Part shown: positions 27,901 through 36,040 of the stretch, in pieces | How the letters are laid out: every line of letters begins with the position of its first letter | Position numbering within the stretch: the first letter of the stretch is position 1 | Origin: Arenibacter algicola | GTDB taxonomy: Bacteria; Bacteroidota; Bacteroidia; Flavobacteriales; Flavobacteriaceae | NCBI RefSeq assembly: GCF_000733925.1 | Contig: NZ_JPOO01000003.1 | Location: forward strand, 1,922,001 to 1,986,000 | Reading direction: 5' to 3' | DNA: 64,000 nucleotides | Made by a program: the position numbers and the translations under genes | Notes under the pieces: model-generated | The model's database searches: none | Told to the model about the DNA's origin: nothing | Seen by the model: the letters and a program-made list of their open reading frames with translations, nothing else

Positions 27901-28589
27901 TTGTACCAATCGGCACTTTCACAAACATCGGTCTGTTCTCCCCATACCTCGGGGAAAGCAGGTGGCAAGTCACAATACCAATCATAGAAACTTAGACACG
28001 TACCGCCCATCAATTGAAGATATCTGAAACCCGAAGCAAAACTAATCATGGACATTGCCGGAATCGGGGAAAATCCAATAATACGGTCGGGACCATATTT
28101 TTTTACGGTATAAAGATTGGCGGCAGCAATCAGTTCAATGACTTCCTCCCAATTTGTCCTTCTAAATCCACCTTTCCCCCTGGCTCTTTGGTAACGGGCC
28201 CTGTTGGTTGAATTACTCTGAAGGTTTGCCCATGCTTTAATTGGGTCGCCTCCAGCAGCCATTTTCTCTTCCTTGAACAAGTCCATCAATGCCCCCCTCA
28301 TCAAAGGATATTTTACACGAATCGGGCTGTAGAGATACCAGGAATAGGAAATTCCCCTTTGGCAACCACGTGGTTCGTACGGAGGAAGGCCTTCTTCAAG
28401 CAACGGATAATCAAGCGCTTGTGTTTCCCACACAACGATTCCATCCTTCACATGGATATTCCAGGAGCATCCGCCAGTGCAGTTTACTCCGTGTGTGCTG
28501 CGTATCACTTTGTCATACTGCCAGCGGTTGCGGTAGAACTCTTCCCACTTGCGGGTTTTCGGAGAAATAATGTCTTCGATCCAACTCAT
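24960..28589 (-). CDS. narG: Respiratory nitrate reductase alpha subunit NarG
   Basis: NarG is the catalytic bis-MGD subunit of membrane nitrate reductase, 1209 residues. The N-terminal cluster motif has histidine in place of the first cysteine (STHGVNCTGGCSW), as in NarG. The molybdenum-ligand aspartate lies in SFYDWYCDLPPAFPEVWGEQ. Other hallmarks are WYNSKFCVSMGANLGMTRTP, CMVITGAGINHWFHGNLMYR and the C-terminal WVEVYNDHGVYCTRACVSSR. There is no Tat signal, so the active site is cytoplasmic and needs nitrate import by NarK. A diheme cytochrome gene precedes it by 53 bp. Very secure. Confidence 0.98.
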   Translation of the reverse strand: MSWIEDIISPKTRKWEEFYRNRWQYDKVIRSTHGVNCTGGCSWNIHVKDGIVVWETQALDYPLLEEGLPPYEPRGCQRGISYSWYLYSPIRVKYPLMRGALMDLFKEEKMAAGGDPIKAWANLQSNSTNRARYQRARGKGGFRRTNWEEVIELIAAANLYTVKKYGPDRIIGFSPIPAMSMISFASGFRYLQLMGGTCLSFYDWYCDLPPAFPEVWGEQTDVCESADWYNSKFCVSMGANLGMTRTPDIHFFSESKHNGTKTVVMSPDFSMVAKHADQWIPCHAGSDGAFWMAVTHVILKEYHVDRQVPYFMEYVKRYTDCPFLVELTKEGDHYLPGKFLRANRISAYKGVENGDWKFLNLDTKTGKPVMPKGGMGQRWDKEKDNIAKWNLLYEDGVDNKEYDPELTLLSKSDDVLQVEYTEFGLKKKSNRGVPVKYIETIDGKKVPVATSYDIMMGHYGVGRGLAGDYPKDYEDEKAAYTPAWNEIFTGIGRNTVIKFAREWADTAETTKGKCMVITGAGINHWFHGNLMYRAAIQAQLFTGCNGVNGGGMNHYVGQEKLAPVDSWGTIMAAKDWQSANRMQQAPIWHYINSDQWRYDANQAQYNSIPDNSKYGGMHSADMAVMAVRNGWMPFYPQYDKNNLEVVTDAEKSGAKTDEEIQNYIVDQLKSKKLNYAIADCDNEITFPRNWFIWRGNALMSSAKGHEYMLNHYLGTHHNDIADEVAQEHVSEIIWREAPKGKMDLVVDINFRMDTSALYSDIVLPTASWYEKADLNSTDMHSFIHPLSPAVAPVWESKSDWQIFQLIAKKVSELAQQYMPHPVKDTVNVPLSHDSIDEISQPTIKDWGKGECEPVPGKSMHKIVMVERDYTQIYNKYITLGPNLKTKPIGAHGVSFMVDDVYEQMHQDKRHVQKINGIEYPSLKEDIEAVNAVLTLSTLTNGHLNVRAYENMEKKTGLVLADLGAGSKDVRIDFNDLLAQPRRYNTAALWSGLMNNGRAYCAYTYNVDRLVPWRTLTGRQSMYLDHEGYIAFGENLPTYKPSPLPTVYGDIRKTLNDGKAKMFNCLTPHGKWHIHSTYGDTLRMLTLSRGMEPCWMSEEDAVAIGVKDNDWVEVYNDHGVYCTRACVSSRIPNGVCIVYHSPERTYSVPKSQERGGRRAGGHNSFTRVHLKPSLMVGGYAQFSFHLNYWGPVGANRDTHVLVRKMNKVEF

Positions 28590-28642
28590 CTTTTTTATTT
28601 TTAGACTTTTATTTTACTCTTTTTTATTTGCTCATCTTGAGT

Positions 28643-29494
28643 TCAATACGATTTTAGCTGTCGTTCAAATATTCTTTTGTTAACCGCATATTTTTTCCTG
28701 TGAAGCCATACCAATAACACTACACCGACCCAAATTAAAAAAGCGATAAACCCATATACCAATAATGGGCTTATCGCTGTTGCTGATTCCGTTCCACTTT
28801 CTTTTTCCACTTGGTTGAGAAAAGCAGTCACTGCGAAAATTTCAGCTCTGGTCATGGATTTGTTTTTGTACGCTTCTGTCATGGCAGGAAATGGAGGGGC
28901 GTTCAGAATTGCCGTAAGGCCAGCATCTCCACCCATTCGACTGAAAACGGTCGTCAAATCCTTTGCCAGCAACCCACCTGGGATAATTCTGTCCGTTGCA
29001 AGATTATGGCAGTAAATGCAGGAAGGTCCCCCATTTTCAAATCTTTGTTCACCGGAAAACAAATCTTGTCCCATTGCGATATCCGATTCCGTTGGTTCAA
29101 AAGGAATTACTTCTTCCTCTACGGTTTCTTGAGCGGTCACTTCCGATATTGCCGGACTTTTAATTTTTATGAAGTCAAAAACCGCATTTATTTCGGCATC
29201 GGATAACCCCTGATCGGGCATAACTACTTTATTGTATTCCTCAAATATTCTTACGGCCTCGGCATCTCCACTATTTATCAACGTTTGGGATGACCTTACG
29301 AACTTTGTAAACCATTCTATGGTAACCCTATCCTGTATATTGGCCAATCCGGGACCAACCAGCCTTTTACTGGTTGTGGTATGACAAGCAGCACAAGTAG
29401 ATTTAAAAATTGCTTCACCATCCTGTGCTTCGGATAATAGACTTAGAAATAAAAAGGATATCAATAAAAGCGGAGTTGAAGTATTACGTCCCAT
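28643..29494 (-). CDS. Diheme cytochrome c with C-terminal membrane anchor, first gene of nar operon
   Basis: This 283-residue exported protein has a signal peptide ending near LLSEAQDG and two class-I heme domains (CAACHTTTSKRLVGPGL near 34 and CIYCHNLATDRIIPGGLL near 159). A C-terminal transmembrane helix (SPLLVYGFIAFLIWVGVVLL) is followed by a short basic tail. It heads the narGHJI-narK unit. A membrane cytochrome at this position recalls NarC of Thermus, but the sequence class here is a simple double cytochrome c. It may branch electrons from quinol or NarI to periplasmic acceptors such as Nap. Export and heme content are read directly; the role is inferred. Confidence 0.86.
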   Translation of the reverse strand: MGRNTSTPLLLISFLFLSLLSEAQDGEAIFKSTCAACHTTTSKRLVGPGLANIQDRVTIEWFTKFVRSSQTLINSGDAEAVRIFEEYNKVVMPDQGLSDAEINAVFDFIKIKSPAISEVTAQETVEEEVIPFEPTESDIAMGQDLFSGEQRFENGGPSCIYCHNLATDRIIPGGLLAKDLTTVFSRMGGDAGLTAILNAPPFPAMTEAYKNKSMTRAEIFAVTAFLNQVEKESGTESATAISPLLVYGFIAFLIWVGVVLLVWLHRKKYAVNKRIFERQLKSY

Positions 29495-29918
29495 TGCTAT
29501 AACTGATTAAAATCACTACTATTTTAATAACCTTTTATCAGAAAAAATATGATAAATATCAGGGTTTCAGCTATTTATAACAATTATAAATAATAAAAGA
29601 CCTTTTACTATTTTATAAGGACCAGAGGTAGTTTTTAGATATGGTTCTCCCTATTGATTCCAGTTCAAAAAAATACTAAAACCCAAAAGTTTATATGGGA
29701 GGAGTTCGTAATATTGTTTTTAATTTTTCCCAATCTATTGGAAAAAACCACAATTCTTCGCCTTTGGCCACCTATTGAAGGTTTTTTAATAACATTGGCA
29801 CCTTTCCCCCAAGGTATTCTGTTTTGGGCAAAAATGTCATAATTCAGCTCAAAATGCTAAAATAACAGTTATGGGAAAGACTTAAAATAGCTACTAAAAC
29901 TAAATAAGTATAATCGTA
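29495..29918. other. Promoter region of the nar operon
   Basis: No gene is seen in these 424 bases. The part next to the cytochrome start is very AT-rich and holds the TGATA-N2-TATCA palindrome at 29550. The rest, up to the convergent end of the Rrf2 gene, holds nothing I can name. Confidence 0.5.
29550..29561. promoter_or_regulatory. Candidate operator TGATAAATATCA upstream of nar operon
   Basis: This perfect TGATA-N2-TATCA palindrome is centred about 61 bp before the start codon of the first nar-operon gene. It is the exact reverse complement of the word at 18848. The position fits an activator or repressor site at the nar promoter. Confidence 0.55.
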
Positions 29919-30374
29919 TTAATCCCTCAGGGCATCAAAATCTTTTAAGGAAATTACAGTTCCATTGTTTTCAACTTCCTGCACAAGCTTTGAAATCGAT
30001 TTATCCTTAAAATCGTTCAATATTTTATTCTTAAATGGGGATACAATATAATGTGCCGGACAAGGATTAATGTCATTACATTGGGTAAGTCCCAAAAAAC
30101 ATTCGTCGAACCTGTGGCTTCCATCGATCGAACATATGATATCCCAAAGCGAGTTCTCCTTGTTCCCTTCGTCCAAAAAAAATCCTCCTCCAGGGCCTTT
30201 TGTAGAAGATACCAGTCTATCTATTACCAAATTTCTTAATAATTGGGCCAAAAATGGTTGGGGTACTTCAAGCTCTTCCGCAATTTTCTTGGCACCTATC
30301 TTATGAGTTTTATCACTTTTTAAAGCCAAGTATAATATCGCCCGAATTCCATATTTACATGCGTTGGAAAGCAT
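29919..30374 (-). CDS. Rrf2-family regulator with NsrR-like cysteine spacing
   Basis: This 151-residue winged-helix regulator has the Rrf2 opening MLSNACKYGIRAILYLAL, a recognition helix region (VPQPFLAQLLRNLV) and the wing STKGPGGGFFL. Three cysteines at 92, 99 and 105 have spacing CX6CX5C, the same as I recall for the [4Fe-4S]-binding NO sensor NsrR of Streptomyces. It is divergent from nadA, and a candidate operator lies in between, 56 bp from its start. NO or redox sensing with control of the surrounding nitrate genes is a reasonable inference. An IscR-like or other Rrf2 role cannot be excluded. Confidence 0.85.
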   Translation of the reverse strand: MLSNACKYGIRAILYLALKSDKTHKIGAKKIAEELEVPQPFLAQLLRNLVIDRLVSSTKGPGGGFFLDEGNKENSLWDIICSIDGSHRFDECFLGLTQCNDINPCPAHYIVSPFKNKILNDFKDKSISKLVQEVENNGTVISLKDFDALRD

Positions 30375-30429
30375 ACTTATTGTTGATTTGTTCTCAAAGA
30401 TAATAAAAAGATAATTTTATATGCTTTTA

Positions 30430-30441
30430 TGACATTTATCA
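30430..30441. promoter_or_regulatory. Candidate operator TGACATTTATCA between rrf2 and nadA
   Basis: It differs by one base from the word TGATATTTATCA at 18848. It lies 56 bp before the regulator start on one strand and 57 bp before nadA on the other, so it could serve both. Confidence 0.45.
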
Positions 30442-30497
30442 TTTTTTACGGGGGCTGGAACATCTAACTTTTCCGGTTCAAAATTACTTTTAATCTT

Positions 30498-31424
30498 ATG
30501 GATTTAAAAGAGAGAATAAATGAGTTAAGGCAAGAAAAGAATGCCGTAATTCTGGCACATTACTACCAGCGCGATGAGATACAAGAAATCGCTGATTACG
30601 TTGGGGATAGTTTGGGGCTTTCACAAAGGGCCGCTGAAACAGATGCATCCATTATCGTGTTTGCTGGGGTACATTTTATGGCTGAGACCGCTAAAATCCT
30701 CAATCCAACAAAAAAGGTGCTACTGCCCGACCTAAATGCAGGTTGTTCGTTGGCGGATTCTTGTCCACCTGAGGCATTTTCAAAATTCATAAAGGCGCAC
30801 CCCGATCACTTGGTTATTACATATATTAATTGTTCTGCAGAAATTAAAGCAATGAGCGACATTGTATGTACCTCCTCCAATGCCCTTAAAATAGTGGAGT
30901 CAGTACCTAAGGACAAACCAATTATTTTTGCCCCCGACAAAAACTTGGGACGCTATATAAGTAAAAAAACGGGACGAGACCTATTGCTGTGGGATGGTTC
31001 CTGTGTAGTTCATGAGGCTTTTTCCGTAGATAAGCTCTTGGCCCTCTATAAGACCTATCCCGAATCAAAAATAATAGCCCATCCGGAATCAGAGGAGCAC
31101 ATCCTAGATCTAGCTACCTATATTGGCTCCACTTCAGGTATGATAAATTATGTAAAAACCCACCCCAAGGAACAGTTTATTGTTGCCACGGAAGCCGGTA
31201 TATTACACAAAATGCAACTAGAGGTCCCCACTACCGTTCTTATTCCGGCCCCTGCAGAGGAAGATAACACCTGTGCCTGCAGTGAATGTGCTTATATGAA
31301 AGTCAATACTCTTCAAAAAATTTATGATTGTCTTTTAAATGAAACGCCGCAAATTGAAGTTCAAGAAGACATAAGGTTGCGTGCACTACAACCTATTCAA
31401 AGAATGTTGGAATTATCTAAATAA
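30498..31424 (+). CDS. nadA: Quinolinate synthase NadA
   Basis: NadA condenses iminoaspartate with dihydroxyacetone phosphate to quinolinate for NAD synthesis, using an oxygen-sensitive [4Fe-4S] cluster. The 308-residue protein has the expected opening AVILAHYYQRDEIQEIADYV, the motif LLPDLNAGCSLADSCP with the first ligand cysteine, the middle cysteine within MSDIVCTSSNA, and the last in CACSECAYMKVN. nadB starts immediately after its stop. Very secure. Confidence 0.97.
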   Translation: MDLKERINELRQEKNAVILAHYYQRDEIQEIADYVGDSLGLSQRAAETDASIIVFAGVHFMAETAKILNPTKKVLLPDLNAGCSLADSCPPEAFSKFIKAHPDHLVITYINCSAEIKAMSDIVCTSSNALKIVESVPKDKPIIFAPDKNLGRYISKKTGRDLLLWDGSCVVHEAFSVDKLLALYKTYPESKIIAHPESEEHILDLATYIGSTSGMINYVKTHPKEQFIVATEAGILHKMQLEVPTTVLIPAPAEEDNTCACSECAYMKVNTLQKIYDCLLNETPQIEVQEDIRLRALQPIQRMLELSK

Positions 31425-31425
31425 A

Positions 31426-33015
31426 ATGGTAAATGCAAATTTTCTTGTTATAGGCTCGGGCGTGGCAGGATTGACCTACGCCGTAAAAATTGCCCAGAGG
31501 TTTCCCAATAAGACGGTAATTATAGTCACTAAGGCAGATGAGCAGGAATCCAACACAAAATATGCCCAAGGTGGTGTTGCCGTAGTATTGGATTTAGAGG
31601 AAGATTCTTTTCAAAAACACATTCAAGATACTTTGGTTGCGGGAGACGGATTGTGTGATGAAGCCGTGGTTGAAATGGTTATAAAGGAAGGTCCACAACG
31701 GCTCAAGGAATTAATGCTCTGGGGTGCCAGTTTTGATATTAATGATTCCGGTAAGCTGGATTTAGGAATTGAAGGTGGACACTCTGAATACCGTGTCGTG
31801 CACCATAAGGATATTACAGGGTTCGAGATAGAGCGAGCATTGCTGCAACAAGTTCATAAATTGTCCAATGTCACTGTTTTATCCTATCATTTTGCAATGG
31901 ACCTGATTACTGAACATCATCTTAATACCCCGGAATCAAAAAATATAACATGCTACGGGGCTTACGTATTAGATCAAAAGACGGGAGATATTATTACGAT
32001 TAGAGCAGATAGTACGTTATTGGCATCGGGTGGTATTGGTCGGGTATACGGTCATACCACAAATCCAATAATAGCAACAGGGGACGGCATAGCAATGGCC
32101 TATAGAGCAAAAGCTGAAATTAAGGATATGGAGATTGTACAGTTTCATCCCACGGCGCTGTATAACAATAAAGATGGACGCTCATTTCTGATTTCCGAAG
32201 CGGTCAGGGGGTTAGGTGCCGTTTTACGAAATAAAAACGGACATAGATTTATGCCAGATTATGATAAAAGAGCAGAATTAGCTTCGAGGGATATCGTATC
32301 CCAAAGCATAGACAAAGAGTTGAAAAAATCAGGGGATACCCATGTCTTTTTAGACTGCACCCACCTGGATATAGATGTCTTCAAAAATCATTTTCCAAAT
32401 ATTTATCAAGAATGCCTGATCAACCATATTGATGTTGAAAAAGATTGGATTCCCGTTGTTCCCGCTTCACATTACCTATGTGGTGGCATTGTTGTGGATA
32501 AGAACGGAAAAACTTCGGTCACCAACCTATTTGCCTGCGGTGAGTGCTCAAGAACAGGATTGCACGGGGCCAATAGATTGGCTTCGAACTCCTTATTGGA
32601 AGCTTTGGTTTATGCCCATAATATATTTGAATATCACACTGCACATCCGGTTGATTCGAGATGCACAACCATTCCTGAATGGAATGATGACGGCACAAGC
32701 ATTCCCAAAGAATATGTTCTAATACAACACAATCTTACACAGTTGCAGGCACTAATGCGGGATTATGTGGGAATTGTAAGAAGCAATAGTCGTTTAACAA
32801 AAGCAGTTCGGCATCTTGACCTGATTTACAATGAGGTCGAGGAACTTTATAAAAGCGTAAAAATTAACACTTCGCTCTGTGAATTAAGAAACATGGTGAA
32901 TGTAGCTCATTTAATTATTCGCCAATCCTTGGAACGAAAGCATAACAAAGGTGGTTATTACAATGTGGACAATGTACATACCGATAAGGATAGTCGGATA
33001 AAAGATCTATTGTAA
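31426..33015 (+). CDS. nadB: L-aspartate oxidase NadB
   Basis: NadB is the FAD enzyme that makes iminoaspartate for NadA. It can pass electrons to oxygen or, without oxygen, to fumarate, so the step can run in anoxia. The N-terminal dinucleotide-binding motif VIGSGVAGLTYA, the active-site stretch QGGVAV, GGHSEYRVVH, and the C-terminal GECSRTGLHGANRLASNSLLE are all present. ATG 31426 is chosen because it sits just before the Rossmann motif and follows the nadA stop by one base; a start 45 bases upstream would run into nadA. Length 529. Very secure. Confidence 0.96.
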   Translation: MVNANFLVIGSGVAGLTYAVKIAQRFPNKTVIIVTKADEQESNTKYAQGGVAVVLDLEEDSFQKHIQDTLVAGDGLCDEAVVEMVIKEGPQRLKELMLWGASFDINDSGKLDLGIEGGHSEYRVVHHKDITGFEIERALLQQVHKLSNVTVLSYHFAMDLITEHHLNTPESKNITCYGAYVLDQKTGDIITIRADSTLLASGGIGRVYGHTTNPIIATGDGIAMAYRAKAEIKDMEIVQFHPTALYNNKDGRSFLISEAVRGLGAVLRNKNGHRFMPDYDKRAELASRDIVSQSIDKELKKSGDTHVFLDCTHLDIDVFKNHFPNIYQECLINHIDVEKDWIPVVPASHYLCGGIVVDKNGKTSVTNLFACGECSRTGLHGANRLASNSLLEALVYAHNIFEYHTAHPVDSRCTTIPEWNDDGTSIPKEYVLIQHNLTQLQALMRDYVGIVRSNSRLTKAVRHLDLIYNEVEELYKSVKINTSLCELRNMVNVAHLIIRQSLERKHNKGGYYNVDNVHTDKDSRIKDLL

Positions 33016-33036
33016 ATCTTTACAAAAATTGTAACC

Positions 33037-33408
33037 ATGGAAAAGCATAAGCAAAGTACGGTACCTTTAATATATTCCTGTTCAGGTTGTAGCAATGTGG
33101 CGCAATTGGCGAACGATATTGCCGTAAAAATAAATTTCGATGGTATCGCTGAGATGTCTTGTATAGCTGGGGTAGGCGGCAAGGTCAAATCACTTGTTAA
33201 AAAGGCCAGGTCCAGTAGGCCGATCATTGTTATTGACGGATGCCCCCTTCAATGTGCCAAAGAGTGTCTGAAGAACATTGACATCGAACCCAATGAGCAT
33301 ATCATTTTAACGGACTATGATCTAAAGAAAAAATATAATACCCGTTTAAAATTAGAGGATGAAACAGATATTTTTGAGCAAATCGTAAAAAAAATAAAAA
33401 AGATGTAA
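33037..33408 (+). CDS. DGC-domain putative zinc-binding protein
   Basis: This 123-residue cytoplasmic protein belongs to the DGC family, named for the motif seen here as IDGCPLQCAKECL. Two other conserved cysteine groups are YSCSGCSNVAQL and MSCIAGVGG, suggesting metal or Fe-S binding. It starts 21 bp after nadB and probably shares the transcript. The biochemical role of the family is not established. The pairing with oxygen-sensitive NadA suggests a cluster- or metal-related accessory, which is inference. Confidence 0.82.
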   Translation: MEKHKQSTVPLIYSCSGCSNVAQLANDIAVKINFDGIAEMSCIAGVGGKVKSLVKKARSSRPIIVIDGCPLQCAKECLKNIDIEPNEHIILTDYDLKKKYNTRLKLEDETDIFEQIVKKIKKM

Positions 33409-33440
33409 ACCACAGATACCATTGGCAATCGACAATTACA

Positions 33441-33456
33441 GTGAACTGTAGTTCAC
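33441..33456. terminator. Hairpin between convergent genes
   Basis: The arms GTGAACT and AGTTCAC pair perfectly over 7 bp around GT, between the convergent DGC gene and octaheme cytochrome gene. There is no long T-tract, so terminator function is uncertain. Confidence 0.35.
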
Positions 33457-33507
33457 CTTTCCCTAAAATGGACTTCCTCCCCCTCGTTTTTTAGCAAGCA
33501 ATTGTCC

Positions 33508-35787
33508 TTATAGGCTATTTGCCTGTCTTAATAAATTCTGATATTCTGACTTGTTAGGGTATAATGCTATTATTCTTTTGGCAGTTTGCAATGCGTTCTC
33601 TTTTTGTTTTTCCTGTAAGTACAAAAAGGCCAGGGCATAAAGTATATCCTCATTTTCGGCGTCGACCCATAGACCGCTGGAAAGGATATTTTCTGCTTCC
33701 TTTGGTTTTCCAACCTTTTGATATAACAAGCCTAAATTATATATGGCCCTGATATTGGACGGCATTAATCTATGTGCATGTTCCATTTCGATTACAGCAT
33801 CATTCATTCGTCCCAATTCGGATAGTAGCAGCGCCAAGGAGTAGTAGGAGCCGCCAAATTCTGGTTCCTGTTCAATGATTTCCCTAAAGGCCTTTTCAGC
33901 ATTCTGGGTATCCCCCAACCTATAATAGAGATTTGCAAGATTACTTCTGATCATGTTGTTGTCTTTGTCGATTTTTAAGGCCTCAACGTATGCCTCCATT
34001 GCAAGGTCTAAATCACCCTTCCTTTCGTAATAGGCCGCCTTCCTTCCCTGCCCTCCTGAAAAATCACCATTTATCCGCAAATACGCCATAAACTCCTTTT
34101 CAACTTTTCCATATTCCGTCTTGTATTCATTGGGAATTTGAAATTCTCCAACCGATGCAAGTGCATAAAATGCCTTTACCCTGTTGGCCCTTTTCCCGTC
34201 CTTCAATCTTGGCAATAAATATTCTGTATAATTCATGGAATTTATTTGGCCCAAAACATCCAAGGCAGCTCCTCGTACCAAGGGTGATTGGTCACTTAGA
34301 AGGGCTATAAAAGTATTGAGGTCGTCTTGCACCTGGTAATTTACCAAAACCTTTACCGCGGATGCCCGTGCCATTTCGGGCAGGTCTTGGTCGTGTGCAA
34401 GCTCCAATAGGCCATTAGCGGCATCCGGATCCCCAATAATTCCGGGAACCAGCTTTTCCGAAAAATGAACGTAGTCCGGCACTCCATAATTTTTCTTGAA
34501 CGCCTGCCATGCCCATTGCTCAGTTTTATCCGTATGACATTGGGTGCAGGCATTTGGCGTACTATATTTGATACTTAGGTCGGGCCTTGGGATTCTAAAA
34601 CTATGATCTCTCCTAAAATCGTTGCCCATATAAAATTTTCCCGGCATATGGCAATTGATACATTTGGCACCTTCCCCCCCGCTTTTGTGGCGGTGGTGAT
34701 CAACATGATCATATTTGGGCTGATGGCACTGAAGGCATAGTTTGTTCCCTTCAAATTTTAATTTGAGGGAGTGACTATCGTGGCAATCTTTACAGGATAC
34801 GTTGTTCTGGTACATTTTACTCTGTATAAACGAACCATACACATAATCTTCATCAGAAATTTGGCCATCGGGATAATAGATCGGTGATTCTATCAATTGT
34901 GGGAAATAGTGGTCCATCATTGTCCCTTCAAAATTAAACCCTTCAGAAATCTGCTCTCTTCGCATATGGCACCTGGCACATTCATCCACCAGTTTGTGGG
35001 CGTTGGTCTTAGCCGTCATTTGCATATACCCTGAAAGGGAGTCATAGGTAGAGCCCAAGGACTTCACTTCGTTTATATGCCTTTTACCTGGGCCATGGCA
35101 TGTTTCACAACTCACGTTGATTTCAGAAAATTTTGTGCTGTACGATCGGTCGTTAGGATTATAATTTTTTCGGACATTTGTCGAGTGGCAATCCGAACAC
35201 ATATTGTTCCAATTCATCCCCCCCCTAGACCAATGCAACCATTCCGAATGAACTATCTTAAAATTCGGGTACAGATCGAACCATTTATTTTTCTGGGTGT
35301 CCCAAGCCGTTCTCAGGCATTGATATCTTCCTTTTGGGAACTGGACAATATATTGTTGAAGCGGCCTGATTCCAAAAACATATACAATTTTGTAATCGTG
35401 GTATTCGCCATCGGGACCTTCCGTATTTACATAAAACTCCTTTTCCTTTTGGAAGAACCGGGATGTTATGCCCTGGCTCTTAAACCGTTCCCCTTCAAAT
35501 TTTGCCAGAATGGTTTTCCTGTTCGCGACCTGCATGGAGTTGTCATGGTCCGAACCCTTCCATGTTTCAAATTCCTTGACATGGCACTCCTTGCAGTTTT
35601 TGTTCCCAACAAAATTATTATCATCTATAGATTCTGTCGACGTAAAGACGTCATGGACGATTCCCTCTGTAACCGGAATGTATTTTGAGCTTTGGTCCCT
35701 ACAGGAATATTGAATAAAAGAAAGGATAAGAAGTAGGTATAGTAAATGCCTTCGGCAAAAAATGAATATATTTTGTAAGTTGGCCAT
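33508..35787 (-). CDS. Octaheme cytochrome c lipoprotein with HEAT and TPR repeats
   Basis: This 759-residue exported protein has a lipoprotein signal (FIQYSC, Cys29). It has eight CxxCH motifs at about residues 65, 197, 227, 270, 332, 351, 376 and 414, in the pattern of the cytochrome c554/doubled-CxxCH group. A HEAT-like helical stretch (about 445-540) and at least four TPR units (about 600-745) follow. A conserved aromatic block (RPLQQYIVQFPKGRYQC) lies between hemes 1 and 2. The eight hemes could reduce or transfer electrons to a nitrogen or sulfur compound, but no catalytic lysine-type heme motif is seen, so NrfA-like nitrite reduction is not claimed. The TPR part suggests a protein partner. 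Confidence 0.85.
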   Translation of the reverse strand: MANLQNIFIFCRRHLLYLLLILSFIQYSCRDQSSKYIPVTEGIVHDVFTSTESIDDNNFVGNKNCKECHVKEFETWKGSDHDNSMQVANRKTILAKFEGERFKSQGITSRFFQKEKEFYVNTEGPDGEYHDYKIVYVFGIRPLQQYIVQFPKGRYQCLRTAWDTQKNKWFDLYPNFKIVHSEWLHWSRGGMNWNNMCSDCHSTNVRKNYNPNDRSYSTKFSEINVSCETCHGPGKRHINEVKSLGSTYDSLSGYMQMTAKTNAHKLVDECARCHMRREQISEGFNFEGTMMDHYFPQLIESPIYYPDGQISDEDYVYGSFIQSKMYQNNVSCKDCHDSHSLKLKFEGNKLCLQCHQPKYDHVDHHRHKSGGEGAKCINCHMPGKFYMGNDFRRDHSFRIPRPDLSIKYSTPNACTQCHTDKTEQWAWQAFKKNYGVPDYVHFSEKLVPGIIGDPDAANGLLELAHDQDLPEMARASAVKVLVNYQVQDDLNTFIALLSDQSPLVRGAALDVLGQINSMNYTEYLLPRLKDGKRANRVKAFYALASVGEFQIPNEYKTEYGKVEKEFMAYLRINGDFSGGQGRKAAYYERKGDLDLAMEAYVEALKIDKDNNMIRSNLANLYYRLGDTQNAEKAFREIIEQEPEFGGSYYSLALLLSELGRMNDAVIEMEHAHRLMPSNIRAIYNLGLLYQKVGKPKEAENILSSGLWVDAENEDILYALAFLYLQEKQKENALQTAKRIIALYPNKSEYQNLLRQANSL

Positions 35788-36040
35788 ATTTATTCAAAAA
35801 ATCATCTAGCTCGGATAAAATATGCAATTTCGAAATTACCACGGTCCAATCGTCTCAATTTTTCAAAATGGATATCATCAAACCAAGAATTAAGGAATCT
35901 ACCCCAATGGGATACCTTTAAAAGTGCATCAACGCAGCCGTAATTCCGATTCCACTTACCGGGATTTGGATCGATTGCAATTTTACCATCTTCTTTTTTT
36001 TATTACTCCTAAATAGTTTTGTTTTTTTAGGCAAATATTT

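Noticed and set aside
33508..35787. Pentaheme nitrite reductase NrfA or hydroxylamine oxidoreductase
   Set aside because: There is no CxxCK or other atypical heme motif, the heme number is eight in a c554-like pattern, and helical repeats follow; no catalytic assignment is justified.
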